Source: UBA1847 sp942492205
Lineage (GTDB): Bacteria; Pseudomonadota; Gammaproteobacteria; Steroidobacterales; Woeseiaceae
Length of the DNA stretch: 64,000 nt
NCBI GenBank assembly: GCA_942492205.1
Contig: CALODT010000001.1
Coordinates: forward strand, 1,178,001 to 1,242,000
Reading direction: 5' to 3'
In this document: in pieces, positions 16,938 through 27,400 of the stretch
How positions within the stretch are numbered: the first letter of the stretch is position 1
Layout: every line of letters begins with the position of its first letter
Position numbers and translations under genes: made by a program
The notes under the pieces: generated by a model
Told to the model about the DNA's origin: nothing
Seen by the model: the letters and a program-made list of their open reading frames with translations, nothing else
Databases searched by the model: none

Positions 16938-18521
16938 ATGACCACCAGAAAACAGAACAGCGGGCTGAAACTGGCGCTGAAGACCTCGGTCGTCAGCGGT
17001 ATGACCCTCATTTCGCGGATCCTCGGGTTGGTGCGCGACGTCGTCTTCGCCCGTTTCTTCGGCGCCTCGCTGGTCATGGACGCCTTCCTTGTCGCGCAAC
17101 GTATCCCGAATATGCTCAGGCGCTTCTTCGCCGAGGGAGCTTTTTCTGCCGGCTTCATTCCCGTCATGGCGAGGTACAGGGAGAAGCACGGTCACGATGA
17201 GGCGCGCGAGTTTGTCGATGCAGTTGCTGGCACGTTCGGCATCGTCCTGTTCTTCGTGACGCTACTCGGCGTTATTGCTTCGCCGTTGCTGGTATTGATC
17301 GTCGCGCCTGGCTTCGTGGGCGACGGCGGCGATTTCGACCTCGCCGCTCTGATGCTGCGATTTACCTTTCCCTACCTGCTGTTCGTTTCGCTGACAGCAT
17401 TTGCCGGCGGCATACTCAACACTTACGGGCGATTCGGTGTACCGGCGTTCACGCCTGTGATTCTCAACGTAGTGCTGATCGCGGCGGCGGTCTGGGTCTC
17501 GCCGAATCTCGACGAGCCGGTCATGGCGCTAGCGTACGCGGTGCTGGTGGCCGGTATTCTGCAGCTGCTGTTCCAGCTGCCGTTCCTCGCGCAGATTCAC
17601 GCCTTCCCTCGGCCGATCTGGTCGCCCAAGCACGACGGTGTGCGGCGCGCATTCCGGCTGATGGTTCCCGCCATTTTTGGCTCATCGGTCGCGCAGATCA
17701 ACGTTCTGCTGGGCGGTATCATTGCTTCGCTATTGCCGGTTGGCAGTATCAGCTACCTGTACTTCTCGGACAGGCTCATGGAATTTCCGCTGGGGCTTTT
17801 CAGCATAGCGCTGGCGACCGTCACGCTGCCGACGCTGTCGCGGCTCTGGGCGAGTGACGACAAGACGGAATTTTCGCAGACACTCGACTGGTCCATGAAG
17901 CTCGCCATGCTGATCGCTGTGCCGGCAGCGGCTGGCCTGATCCTGCTGGCCGGACCGCTGATAGCGACGCTGTTCTTCGGCGGCATATTCGACGAACATT
18001 CCGTGGCCATGACGACGCTTGCCTTGCGCGCCTACGCCGTCGGGCTGATCGGTTTCTCATTCGTCAAGATCCTCGCACCTGCGTTTTTTGCCCGGGAAGA
18101 CACGCGCACGCCGGTGCGTATCGGGCTCATCGCGCTGGGAGCCAACCTGGTCTTGAGCATCGCTTCCGCCTGGTACCTGACCACGACCGGTTTTACCGGG
18201 CCGCATGTGGGGCTCGCCGGAGCGACCTCGGCGGCCGCACTACTCAATGCCGGTTTGCTGTACCTCGGCCTGCGCAGGGATGACATCATTCGTCACTCGT
18301 CGGGCTGGACGCTTCTGCTGCTACGAGTGCTTGTTGCCAATGGCGCCATGTGCTTCGTGCTGTATCAACTGGCGCGGCCACTTGCGTGGTGGCTTGACGT
18401 CACCCTGATCGACCGCGTTCTCTGGCTGGCGGTATCCGTTGCCGCCGGCGCTGCGAGCTATTTTATCTCGCTCCTCGTTCTCGGCATGCGGCCGGCACAG
18501 TTTCGCCTGAGGGCTCAATAA
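16938..18521 (+). CDS. murJ: Lipid II flippase MurJ
   Basis: This 527-residue integral membrane protein of the MOP superfamily has about 14 hydrophobic segments. The N-terminal motif SRILGLVRDVVFARFFGAS carries the conserved arginines of the central cavity. It also has RIPNMLRRFFAEGAFSAGFIP, GGILNTYGRFGVPAFTPV and FYAREDTRTPV-like (FFAREDTRTPVRIG) motifs. It flips lipid II from the cytoplasmic to the periplasmic face for peptidoglycan synthesis. It is one base upstream of ribF and probably co-transcribed with ribF and lspA. Confidence 0.95.
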   Translation: MTTRKQNSGLKLALKTSVVSGMTLISRILGLVRDVVFARFFGASLVMDAFLVAQRIPNMLRRFFAEGAFSAGFIPVMARYREKHGHDEAREFVDAVAGTFGIVLFFVTLLGVIASPLLVLIVAPGFVGDGGDFDLAALMLRFTFPYLLFVSLTAFAGGILNTYGRFGVPAFTPVILNVVLIAAAVWVSPNLDEPVMALAYAVLVAGILQLLFQLPFLAQIHAFPRPIWSPKHDGVRRAFRLMVPAIFGSSVAQINVLLGGIIASLLPVGSISYLYFSDRLMEFPLGLFSIALATVTLPTLSRLWASDDKTEFSQTLDWSMKLAMLIAVPAAAGLILLAGPLIATLFFGGIFDEHSVAMTTLALRAYAVGLIGFSFVKILAPAFFAREDTRTPVRIGLIALGANLVLSIASAWYLTTTGFTGPHVGLAGATSAAALLNAGLLYLGLRRDDIIRHSSGWTLLLLRVLVANGAMCFVLYQLARPLAWWLDVTLIDRVLWLAVSVAAGAASYFISLLVLGMRPAQFRLRAQ

Positions 18522-18522
18522 C

Positions 18523-19464
18523 ATGCGCCTGGTACGGCATCTGGCCGATCTGCCGTTCGATCGCCTGGCAGAGGGCAGCGTGGTGACCATTGGCGCCTAC
18601 GATGGTGTTCACCTGGGCCACCAGCAGCTGCTGGAGCGCGTGGTGCAGGCGTCGCGCAAGAGCGGCCGCCCTGCCATTGTGATGAGCTTCGAGCCGACGC
18701 CAAAGGAGTTCTTCTCGGCGGCGAACCCGCCGGCGAGGCTGATGCGTTTTCGTGAGAAGTTCGAGGCGCTGGCCGCCTATGGCATCGATATCTTCTATTG
18801 CCCACGCTTTGCTGCCGGCATGCGGAGCATTCGGGCCGACGCGTTTATCCGCCAGATACTCGTGCACGGCTTGAATGCTCGCCATATAGTGGTTGGCGAC
18901 GACTTTCAGTTTGCAAGCCGTCGTGAGGGCACGATCGGGCACCTCGTGCGGGCGGGCCGGGCGCTGCAGTACAGCGTCGAACAGGTGCCCAGCATCGTCG
19001 TGGACGGCGTCAGGGTCAGCAGCACGGTGATTCGCGAAGCGCTTGCCGCGGGTGACGTTGCTCGCGCGTCCGCGCTGCTCGGCCGCCCGTACCGAATGTC
19101 GGGCAAGATCGTCAAAGGCAGGCAGGTTGGACGATCGCTGGGCTACGCGACCGCGAATGTCGACATTCGTCGGCGCCAGAGTGCGGTGCTGGGGATCTTT
19201 GCCGTCCGGGTCCTCGGACTCGACGAGGGACCGGTCGACGGCGTTGCGAGCCTGGGTACACGACCCACGTTCAATCTCTGCAAGCCGCTCCTGGAAGTTC
19301 ATCTGTTCGATTTCGACCGGGAAATTTACGGCGAGTACATTCACGTGGATTTCCTGGCCCATCTGCGCGCCGAGGAGAAGTTCGCAACCGTGGACGAACT
19401 GGTTGCACAAATGGCTATCGATGCCGAGAATGCGCGTATCGCACTCGCCGCTATGGCGGTCTGA
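18523..19464 (+). CDS. ribF: Bifunctional riboflavin kinase / FAD synthetase
   Basis: This 313-residue protein has an N-terminal FAD synthetase (nucleotidyltransferase) domain with TIGAYDGVHLGHQQLL and the distal VSSTVIREAL motif. The C-terminal riboflavin kinase domain (about 185-310) has a GKIVKGRQVGRSLGYATANV motif and VASLGTRPTF. It converts riboflavin to FMN and FAD in the cytosol. The ATG lies one base after the murJ stop, and lspA starts 7 bp after its stop. This is the standard murJ-ribF-lspA order, although ileS does not sit between ribF and lspA as it does in E. coli. Confidence 0.95.
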   Translation: MRLVRHLADLPFDRLAEGSVVTIGAYDGVHLGHQQLLERVVQASRKSGRPAIVMSFEPTPKEFFSAANPPARLMRFREKFEALAAYGIDIFYCPRFAAGMRSIRADAFIRQILVHGLNARHIVVGDDFQFASRREGTIGHLVRAGRALQYSVEQVPSIVVDGVRVSSTVIREALAAGDVARASALLGRPYRMSGKIVKGRQVGRSLGYATANVDIRRRQSAVLGIFAVRVLGLDEGPVDGVASLGTRPTFNLCKPLLEVHLFDFDREIYGEYIHVDFLAHLRAEEKFATVDELVAQMAIDAENARIALAAMAV

Positions 19465-19471
19465 CAGGATA

Positions 19472-20038
19472 ATGACATTGGATAATCAGGCAGAAGTCAG
19501 CTCTGGATACGGACGTTTCATCGCGTGGATGGTGGTCGCGGCGGTGATTGTTATCGCCGACCAGGCGACGAAATGGGCGATCGTCGAATGGGTGCCGCTA
19601 TATGACCGCGTTCCGATCAACAGTTTTATCAACCTGACGCACCAGAAGAACGAGGGTGCTGCATTCAGTATTCTGGCTAATGCGGGCGGCTGGCAACGCT
19701 GGTTCTTCGTCGTCTTGGCGACGATTGTCAGCGCCGTGATAGCGGTCTGGATCTGGAGAATCCGCAATGCAGGGCAGGCCATGCTGGCGATGGGGCTGGC
19801 GTTTGTACTTGGCGGTGCACTTGGCAACCTGATCGATCGCATCGTGCTGGGTCACGTTACGGACTTCATCCAGGTCTGGTTCGGAAGCTGGGCTTTTCCG
19901 TCCTTCAACGTGGCGGATGCCGGTATTTCGGTCGGCGCTGCGTTACTGATTATTGATGCGCTGTTTTTCTCAGGGCGTGAATTGCCCGATAGCACTGCCG
20001 GCAAGACTGCCGGCAGCGAGTCCGATAGCAGCAGCTAG
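19472..20038 (+). CDS. lspA: Lipoprotein signal peptidase (signal peptidase II)
   Basis: The ATG at 19472 gives 188 residues with four membrane helices. Motifs are DQATKWAIV, NEGAAFSIL, GNLIDR with catalytic Asp122, and FNVADAGIS with catalytic Asp149. LspA cleaves diacylglyceryl-modified prolipoproteins in the inner membrane. The C-terminal tail is Ser/Gly-rich and slightly longer than E. coli LspA (164). The stop codon lies on a CTAG that also provides the stop of the converging pilE-like gene, so the two genes overlap by 4 bp tail to tail. In E. coli ileS separates ribF from lspA; it is absent here. Confidence 0.94.
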   Translation: MTLDNQAEVSSGYGRFIAWMVVAAVIVIADQATKWAIVEWVPLYDRVPINSFINLTHQKNEGAAFSILANAGGWQRWFFVVLATIVSAVIAVWIWRIRNAGQAMLAMGLAFVLGGALGNLIDRIVLGHVTDFIQVWFGSWAFPSFNVADAGISVGAALLIIDALFFSGRELPDSTAGKTAGSESDSSS

Positions 20039-20457
20039 TTTTTCCGCGTCCAACAGTCGTCGTAAGGTCCCGACGTCTTGGTGCCGCCACCGTTGATACG
20101 AAACGTCTTACACTTGGTCCCCTCATTGTCATCGCGCGCGTAAGTGGCGGTGGCAATAAAACCCTGTGCCCATGACGGGTCGGCGGCAACCGTAATCGAG
20201 TAGGTGTCGGTTTCAGACGAAATCGTATTGGAGGCATAACCAAGTTCGGTCAGCGTGCCGAATCGCTGGTTCTGCAGGTAGAACTTCTCCTGGTCTGCCG
20301 CAATTCTAAGCAACTCCGATTTGGCCTCGGTACGCTTTGCACGTGCCACAAACTCACGGTAATTCGGGAATGCGATCGCCGTCAGGATGCCGATGATCAC
20401 TATTACGATCATCAGCTCCATCAGCGTAATTCCCTGCATGTACTTTCGCATTTGCAT
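20035..20457 (-). CDS. pilE: Type IV minor pilin PilE-like
   Basis: This 140-residue type IV pilin has a short leader MQMRKYMQG, then the mature hydrophobic N-terminus ITLMELMIVIVIIGILTAIA with Glu5, the target for prepilin peptidase PilD. The middle matches the PilE minor-pilin family (AKSELLRIAADQEKFYLQNQRF). A C-terminal Cys pair (CKTF and DDCW) can form the D-loop disulfide. It is the last gene of the minus-strand minor-pilin operon, 39 bp after a pilY1 gene, as in Pseudomonas. Minor pilins prime pilus assembly and sit at the tip with PilY1. Confidence 0.88.
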   Translation of the reverse strand: MQMRKYMQGITLMELMIVIVIIGILTAIAFPNYREFVARAKRTEAKSELLRIAADQEKFYLQNQRFGTLTELGYASNTISSETDTYSITVAADPSWAQGFIATATYARDDNEGTKCKTFRINGGGTKTSGPYDDCWTRKN

Positions 20458-20496
20458 AACAACGTATCCTGGTGTTCGTCTGCCCGGGCCGGGCGC

Positions 20497-23400
20497 CTAT
20501 TCTATACCGTCCTGGGTCCAGAGTGTGCGCACCGGGAAGTTCGGGAATCCGGGATCGAAGCACTCCACACCGACGCAGGCGACTGGCGGCGGCGAACATT
20601 CGTCGCCTGTGCAGTTCGGATTGGTCGGGCTCGGGAAGAAGAACTGGGGCTTGGGTGCAATACCACCCTGCTCGAGCCTCGTCACGCGCGCCTCGTTAAT
20701 GTCGTCGGGATCGGTTGGCACTGTCGTACCGTAATCGACGACCGGATCTCCGTTAACGATATCCAGGCGATACAGGCGGTTGACGCTGAGGCCGGCCTGG
20801 CACGGATCGTCTGAATCAACCGTCGGCTCCATCGTCACGAAGTAGACCGCGTTGTCGAAAGTCTGCGAGTCCGAAAGCACCTTTTCCCGGGGCGGCAGCG
20901 TAAACTTCCAGCCCTTGCTCGTAAGCGGAATCGAGGTGCCGTAAGAGCCGCTAACTTCTACCAGGTCGTCATTCTCGATAATCGAGTAGCTGTCATAGTC
21001 TGACTGCGTCAACGGCTTGAACAGGTTCGGGTCACGAATCGAGTAGAAGCGATCGGTCATTTCATTGTTCAACGGGCCGGCGCGATAGCCGCTGCCGATG
21101 CTGACGGCGATATAGCGTCGGCTCTGCGCCTTGTCGGTGAAGATCGAGACATCGGGCGTCGTGTAGAAGCGGCGCGTATCTGCCTCCGTCGGCGTGGTCA
21201 TTCCTTCAGCACCCAGCTGGGCGATCACACCACCGGCAACCAGGTTGTCGGGAACTTCGCCGTTGGTAATGTCGAAGCGCCAGATCTGGCCGCCAAGGTC
21301 GGCAGCGTACATACGGTCGGCGTAGCTGTCGCCATCGATATCCACTACTCGGATACGAGCGGGAATCGCTCGAGTCATATCGTCCAGCTCGAGGTTGGCG
21401 TTGTCACTTGCTGCCTCCCAGATACGGTCGCCCGTCTCGAGATCCAGCATCATGATGCCTGCACCCTCGCCGTCAGCTTCTTCCGGGTGGTCTGGCGAAT
21501 CATGTACCGTATCGTAGCCGGCTCCGATCACGATGACCGCTTTCTGCGGGCTGTCCTGCTCGGTGCTGTCGATGTCGATCTTGGCAACGACCGGCGGTGA
21601 CCAGCTTTGGCCCATTTCCGGGAAGGTGCGAATCCAGCGTAACTTGGGATTGTCCGGATCGGTGACTTCGACCATGTAATAGTTACTGCCACCGCGGCGC
21701 ATGCCGAAAACGAGGTACACGAAGTCATCATCAAGAGACTCGATGATGCCATCACCGTCGGCGTCGTGAACCACCGGTACGACGTCGCCGTCCAATCCGT
21801 AGTTCTTGTAAGTGACGTTCTCGTTGAAATAAAGCTTGCCAAGATTCGGCAGCAATTCACGCGGGACGAAGCCCCATTTTTCCTCGCCGGTGTCGGCGTC
21901 GATGGCATGCAGGTAGCCGTTATTCGTCGCTGTATAGATCACAACGTCATAGCTGCCATCGGTCTGGCCGTAGACGACAGCCGCGGGCTGCGCGTGCAGG
22001 GTATCACCCATCGCGTTGCGTGCATCCGTCTTGTCGCCGTCATTGTCTTCGTCCTTGACGTCCATGCCGCGCGTCCAGTTGATCATGTCGATCAGGCTGG
22101 GGTCGTCAGGTGTGCCGGTGAGACCGAAGTCGGCTACGTCGAAATTCAGGATGTTCGCTGTCGACAGCCAGTTCGTGGCCGTCGCCAGGTTGACCGCGCC
22201 GTTGTTGGTGTACAGCTTGCGAGTCGTCGGAGGCGGCAGGATATTTGCCGTGCCGCCTTTGTAGACATCCGCGCCATCGGGGCTGGTCGACTGGTTCCAG
22301 AAATTCTTCGCGGTATCGGCGAAAAAGCCTGTATCCGGGTCTATCGCATCGTTCTCGAGCGCATCCTCGATGCCGACACCCTTGATCACGTATTTCTTCA
22401 TGTTGCCCGGCCAGTGGACTTCGTCTTTGGCACGGAAAACCGAAACGTACAGGTCGTTGAGGTGCTGTGTGCGGTTAAACGCATTAACCGCTACCGCGGG
22501 GGCCGTGAACGAAATATCACGCTTGAAGATATCACTCGTGATTTCCGTCAGGGCTTCGGTCAGGTCGCCCACGTTGTTGGCCACGAAGTACTTGCCGCCG
22601 CCGGCGTTCGCAACTTCGGTCAGGTACTCGGCGCCGGTGGTTGCATCGGCCTCCGGCAACGCGAAGCCAATGGTGTAAGTTGTTGCCGATTGCACGCCGT
22701 CGACGCTGGTGTTCAGGTCCGCATTTGCCAGGTACTCAGCGACGTCGTCGAGACACTGCCCGTTGACATCCGCACCCGCACAGCCCGTGCGTCCCGTGAC
22801 GGTGCCGTAGCCCGGCAGGTTGGTAATCTTGCCGTAGATGTCCCGGTCGGCTGTCGGCAGGCCGTCGGTCAGCAAGATAATGAAATTCTTGGAGCAGGAA
22901 TATTCGACCGGCTGCTTGTAGGCAGCGGTGGTCGTTGCAGCAACCAGTGCGTCCATGTCCGTATCATCGAAATCGCTGTAGTCGCGGGTCATACCGCTCA
23001 GGTAGCGAGCCGCTTCGTACAAGGTCTCGGCGAGCGGCGTGTTGCCGCTTGCAGGTAGCGCATCGACGACGGCCTCGGCCGCTGCGCGATTCGCATCCAG
23101 GTCCTTCAGGCCGAAAATGACCGGGCCACCATCGTTGCCGTCAAAGCGCATGATGCCGACGTTGACGTCGTTCATCGAGCCGAGAACGTTCTTGGTAACC
23201 GCTTTCATGATATCCGTCTTGCGCAGGTTGTTGGCGTCCGGACCGTGATACCAGTTCAGGTAGTTGGAATCGTATACGGTCTTTACGCCGCCCATGTTGT
23301 TCCAGTCGACCTCACGACCGGGGTCAGACGTATACAGTCGGTCCGAACTGTAGCTGCTCCGGGAACCGCGCCGCGCAAAGGGCTTGCTGGTCTCGTCCTG

Positions 23401-23886
23401 ATCCATCTCGCCGTGAACGCCCGAGTCTTCCTCACACTCAACGTGTCGGTCGTCCTGCCAGCGGTCCATGTCGCGCCATTTCCACCTGCCGCTGGAATAC
23501 CGGTACATGCCCATGGTGTCGACGAACTTGCCGGCGGTGGCGATCTGTGTGGCGCCTTGCTGGCAATCGAACATGCCCTTGTCGAACTTGTAGCTGTTGC
23601 CACAGTTTGGCACCCAGCTGCTGCTACCGTACTTCCAGTAGTACATGCTGCTGTCACACGGACCGACGTAGACTTCTGTCGCGTCGTAAGGCGTTTGCGT
23701 CGGCACCTCGCCGGTCATACTGCCGGAGGAGTCGAGTATGAAGAGCAGGTTGGGCCGAGCGGCGCCGCTCAGGCCCGGCGTTGACAACAATAGCTCGACG
23801 TCATCGGCCCATACGGGTGACGAGATCGTCAGTGAGAGCAGCAGTCCTACACCTGCCCAAGCGGTGCGTTTCCTGGACGTAAACAT
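20497..23886 (-). CDS. pilY1: Type IV pilus tip protein PilY1, copy 2 (operon-distal)
   Basis: This 1129-residue exported protein has a signal peptide (about 1-27). An N-terminal von Willebrand A-like region carries the MIDAS start DSSGS at 52-56. The C-terminal beta-propeller (PF05567-type Neisseria PilC domain) has an acidic calcium-loop-like motif DADGDGIIESLDDD and VYLVFGMRRGG. PilY1 promotes pilus extension, adhesion and surface sensing at the pilus tip. It shares the C-terminal VRTLWTQDGIE and overall architecture with the second copy at 24412-27780, but differs in most positions. It lies 39 bp upstream of pilE and downstream of the small Cys-pair protein at 23949. Confidence 0.92.
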   Translation of the reverse strand: MFTSRKRTAWAGVGLLLSLTISSPVWADDVELLLSTPGLSGAARPNLLFILDSSGSMTGEVPTQTPYDATEVYVGPCDSSMYYWKYGSSSWVPNCGNSYKFDKGMFDCQQGATQIATAGKFVDTMGMYRYSSGRWKWRDMDRWQDDRHVECEEDSGVHGEMDQDETSKPFARRGSRSSYSSDRLYTSDPGREVDWNNMGGVKTVYDSNYLNWYHGPDANNLRKTDIMKAVTKNVLGSMNDVNVGIMRFDGNDGGPVIFGLKDLDANRAAAEAVVDALPASGNTPLAETLYEAARYLSGMTRDYSDFDDTDMDALVAATTTAAYKQPVEYSCSKNFIILLTDGLPTADRDIYGKITNLPGYGTVTGRTGCAGADVNGQCLDDVAEYLANADLNTSVDGVQSATTYTIGFALPEADATTGAEYLTEVANAGGGKYFVANNVGDLTEALTEITSDIFKRDISFTAPAVAVNAFNRTQHLNDLYVSVFRAKDEVHWPGNMKKYVIKGVGIEDALENDAIDPDTGFFADTAKNFWNQSTSPDGADVYKGGTANILPPPTTRKLYTNNGAVNLATATNWLSTANILNFDVADFGLTGTPDDPSLIDMINWTRGMDVKDEDNDGDKTDARNAMGDTLHAQPAAVVYGQTDGSYDVVIYTATNNGYLHAIDADTGEEKWGFVPRELLPNLGKLYFNENVTYKNYGLDGDVVPVVHDADGDGIIESLDDDFVYLVFGMRRGGSNYYMVEVTDPDNPKLRWIRTFPEMGQSWSPPVVAKIDIDSTEQDSPQKAVIVIGAGYDTVHDSPDHPEEADGEGAGIMMLDLETGDRIWEAASDNANLELDDMTRAIPARIRVVDIDGDSYADRMYAADLGGQIWRFDITNGEVPDNLVAGGVIAQLGAEGMTTPTEADTRRFYTTPDVSIFTDKAQSRRYIAVSIGSGYRAGPLNNEMTDRFYSIRDPNLFKPLTQSDYDSYSIIENDDLVEVSGSYGTSIPLTSKGWKFTLPPREKVLSDSQTFDNAVYFVTMEPTVDSDDPCQAGLSVNRLYRLDIVNGDPVVDYGTTVPTDPDDINEARVTRLEQGGIAPKPQFFFPSPTNPNCTGDECSPPPVACVGVECFDPGFPNFPVRTLWTQDGIE

Positions 23887-23948
23887 GGGTCCAATCCTCT
23901 ATCAGTCAATCCGTGACCGGATTTCAGTCAGTCACAAGTAAATAGTGT

Positions 23949-24284
23949 CTACCGACTTATCTCTATTGTTGTAACGGTATTCGTCTCTGTTTCGTAGCGC
24001 ACCAGTCCGTAGCTATCTTTGCTACGTTTCAAGGTGGCGTGATCCCTCCTGAACTCTTCGAATTTGACGGCTATGCCGTCGACTACGAACTTTGTATCGG
24101 CCGTCAGGCGTGCGCGCTTGTGATCTTCGTCACATTTTCCAACACACGGCCTGAACGTCACCGTGCCGCTTGCAGCCGAAGGCAAAATAATGTTCTCCGG
24201 CGACACCTCGATCGCATCGATGAGCGCGAAAGCCGGTGCGCCAACTAGCAATAGTGTTGCGATCAATGTCTTGCGAATAGTCAT
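23949..24284 (-). CDS. Small exported protein of the PilY1-associated module, copy 2
   Basis: The ATG at 24284 (preceded by GGAG) gives 111 residues with a signal peptide MTIRKTLIATLLLVGAPAFA. The mature part includes NIILPSAASGTVTFRPC, a second Cys four residues on (C-V-G-K-C) and a VVDGIAVKFEEFRR segment. It is paralogous to the protein at 27812-28156, sharing the LPS-x(2-3)-GT-(I/V)-T strand, the Cys pair, and the DG-(x)4-(L/F)-E-(D/E)-FR segment. No known domain was recognised. Sitting directly upstream of pilY1 suggests a chaperone, cofactor or pilus-tip component, but function is unknown. A longer in-frame start at 24341 lacks a signal and is rejected. Confidence 0.65.
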   Translation of the reverse strand: MTIRKTLIATLLLVGAPAFALIDAIEVSPENIILPSAASGTVTFRPCVGKCDEDHKRARLTADTKFVVDGIAVKFEEFRRDHATLKRSKDSYGLVRYETETNTVTTIEISR

Positions 24285-24411
24285 CGTCTTTACTCCGAAT
24301 CTGTCCTTTACGGGCGTTGCGTCCTGCGTATTCCTGCCCAATCTGTAATCAGTTGATCTTTCGCTAAATTATCCGGGTTCCGGGCCGCAAAGGCCCGGAA
24401 CCACTCCTCAA

Positions 24412-27400
24412 TTATTCAATCCCGTCCTGTGTCCAGAGCGTGCGTACCGGGTTGTTCTCGAAGCCCGGATTGAAACACTCAACACCGACACAGCCGATCG
24501 GCGGCGGTGAGCAGGCAGCGCCCGTACAGGGATCCGGTGCACCTGGGAACAGGAACGCCGGTGTCGGGGCGATACCGCCCTGTTGCAGTGCCGTCGTCCG
24601 CGCGGCGTTGCTCTCGCCTGGCGTCATCGTGTCGAGGTTATTCGCCACCGGGTCGCCGTTGGCAACATTGACGCGGTACAGGTAGTTGTTACCCGGAGCC
24701 ACCTGGCAGGTTACCGCAGCTGCGACATCCGGCGCATAGCCGATGAAAAACACCGAGTTATCGAAGGTCGCTGACGCAGAGAGCATCATTTGCCCGGCAG
24801 GAAAACTGAATTTCCAGCCGCGATCGTTCGCGCCAATTTGCGTGTTTACCTGGCCGCTGACCTCTACCATATCGCCGTCAAGCGCGATGTCGTAGTTGTC
24901 GTAGGCGTCCTGATCCAGCTTGGCAAACAGGTCTGGATCGCGCAGTGAGTAGTACTTGTCATTCGCACTGGTATCGAGCGGATGGGCGCGATACCCACTG
25001 CCAACGCCGATTGCCAGGAAGCGACGATTCAAGACCTTGTCGGTGAATAGAGAAACGTCTGGCGCCGAGTAGAAGCGCCGCGTGTCCGTCGCGCCGGCAG
25101 ACGCCACGCCTTCGCCACCGAAGCGCGCGATGACACCGCCGGCAACGAGTTCGGCAGGCGCTTTGTCCCTGTAAAGATCAAAGCGGAACAGCTGGCCACC
25201 CACATCGATCGCGTACATCCGGTCAATAAATCCGTCACCGCTGAAATCGACGGCGCGAACCTGGCTCACGAAGGATCGAGTCATGTCAGGCAGCTCGAGG
25301 TCGGCATCAGCGCGGCCCGCACGCCACAGGCGCTCGCCTGTCACCAGGTCCAGCATCGCAATGCCCGCACCGACGTTGTCCGGATTGCTCGGTAGTGCCG
25401 CGGTGTCATGAACGGTATCGTAGCCTTCGCCAACGATGACTACGGCTTTCTGCTCATTAAGACCGTTATGCACGAGGTCGACGCGCGCCACGACCGGTTT
25501 GCTCCAGCTTTGGCCAGACTCCGGATAACTCGCTGTCCACAGCAGCGTCGGCTGGTCCTTATCAGTGATGTCCAGCGCATAGTATTCGGTGCCACCCCGT
25601 CGCAGTCCGAAGATCACGTAGATGAAGTCGTCGCCGTCTACGATGCCGTTTTCGTCGAGGTCAGCAATAATCGGCACGATGTCACCATCGATACCGTACT
25701 GCTTGTAGGTTGAATTACCGTTCAGCATCAGTTCCGGCAGGTTAGGCAGGAACTGCTTCGGGATGAACGACCAGAGCTCGACGCCGGTGTCGCCATCAAT
25801 GGCGTGGAAATAGCCGTCATTCGTCGCCGTAAATACGACCACGTCAGGATCGGCAGGATCGGTGCCATAAGCAACGGCAGCGGGCTGCGAGTGCAGCGGG
25901 TCGCCCATCGAGTAACGCGTGTCGGTTGTGAGGCCATCGTTGTCCTCGTCCAGGATGTCCTGCCCGCGTGCCCAGCGAATGACTTCCTCGCGGGTCGGTT
26001 CGCCTGGCGCTCCCGTCAGGCCGAAATCAGCATCGGTGAAATCATCGATGTTGGACGGCGTGAGCACGTTGTTGCCCGAGGACAGATTGCTGAATGTACC
26101 GTTGTTCGTGTAAACCTTGCGGTCGTCAGACAAAGGCAATTTGCCGGCGGCGCCGCCAATCGTGACATCGGTACCATCGTTGGTACCAACCGGTGTCCAG
26201 ATGCTGCGCGCGGTGTTCTTGAAGAAGCCGCTATCCGGGTCCACCGCGGCCTCATCCTTGTCGTCCGTGATGACGCCATCGACGATCTTGTACTTCTTGA
26301 GATTGCCGGGCCAATGCACCTTCGCCGTCGGAAGGAACGTCGATATGTAGAGGTCGTTGAGGTTCTGGGTGCGATTGAACGTGTTCACCGCGACGGCAGG
26401 CGCCGTGAACGACAGACCTTTGTCGACGATGCTCTCGATAATGCGCATCAGTACCGTCGTCAGCGACTCGGCATTTTCCGCGAGGTAGTAGTCGCCACCC
26501 GAGCGTTCGGCCGTCGATTTCAGAATCGGCAGATCGATGTCGAAGCCGATAGTGTGCGTCGTTACAACCTGGGGTCCGGCCGTTGTCGCGCTGATATCGA
26601 CCGTCGACAGGTATTCCGAGATGTCGTCGAGGCAGCGTCCGTCACCGGTACCGTCACAGGCTGCTGGAACAAAGCCCGGCAAGTTCAGAGCTTTTGTCTG
26701 CGCCCCGGCGTCGTTTACCGGCTGCCCGTCACTGAGCAGCACGTTGAAATTGCGCGTGCAGACAGGCATTGACGGGCTCTGGTAGGTGCCCGGTGCCTGG
26801 CCGACAAATGCCTTGGGATCGATGTCGCCGACAGGCATGCCAAAGTTCGGGCTCGCGGTGTCGGTCTCGAGCTGCAGGTTGCCGTAGTCGGCACCGAGGC
26901 CACGCCAGTACAAAGCGGATTCGTACAGCGCCTCGGCCAGCGGCGTGGCTCCGCCGTCCGCGAGGCCGTTGATCTTGGCGAGAATCTGCGTGCGATCGTC
27001 GTTAAGCGGACTAATGGCATGCAGTACGCGGCCGCCATCAGAGCCCGTGAAACGCATGACGCCGACGTTCACATCCTCGATCGCGTTCATCAGGTTCTTT
27101 GTTACAGCCTTCATGATGTCGATCTTCGGTATGCTGGCGGTTACCGGGTTTTCCTTCCAGTTCAGGTAGTTACCGTCGTACATCGTGTAGGGCTGGGTGG
27201 CGTCGCCGCTGCCCCATGCCAGCTCCGCCGCGGGATCGGACGTAAACGGCGAGAGGTCCGAACCCGCCTGGGCGAAATAATCGCCGCTGACGCCGTTACC
27301 GTGCACGCCGGAGTCGTTCTGACACTCAACAAGACCGGTTGCGTTGCCAATTTCCAGCTGCTGCCAGCGCGTAGCGCCGCCGCTATCGGCACGATACTGC

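Noticed and set aside
21766..23058. 430-codon plus-strand frame inside pilY1
   Set aside because: Antisense to a secure gene; no motifs, no ribosome site.
25804..26772. 322-codon plus-strand frame inside the other pilY1
   Set aside because: Antisense shadow; Arg/Val-rich composition typical of such frames.
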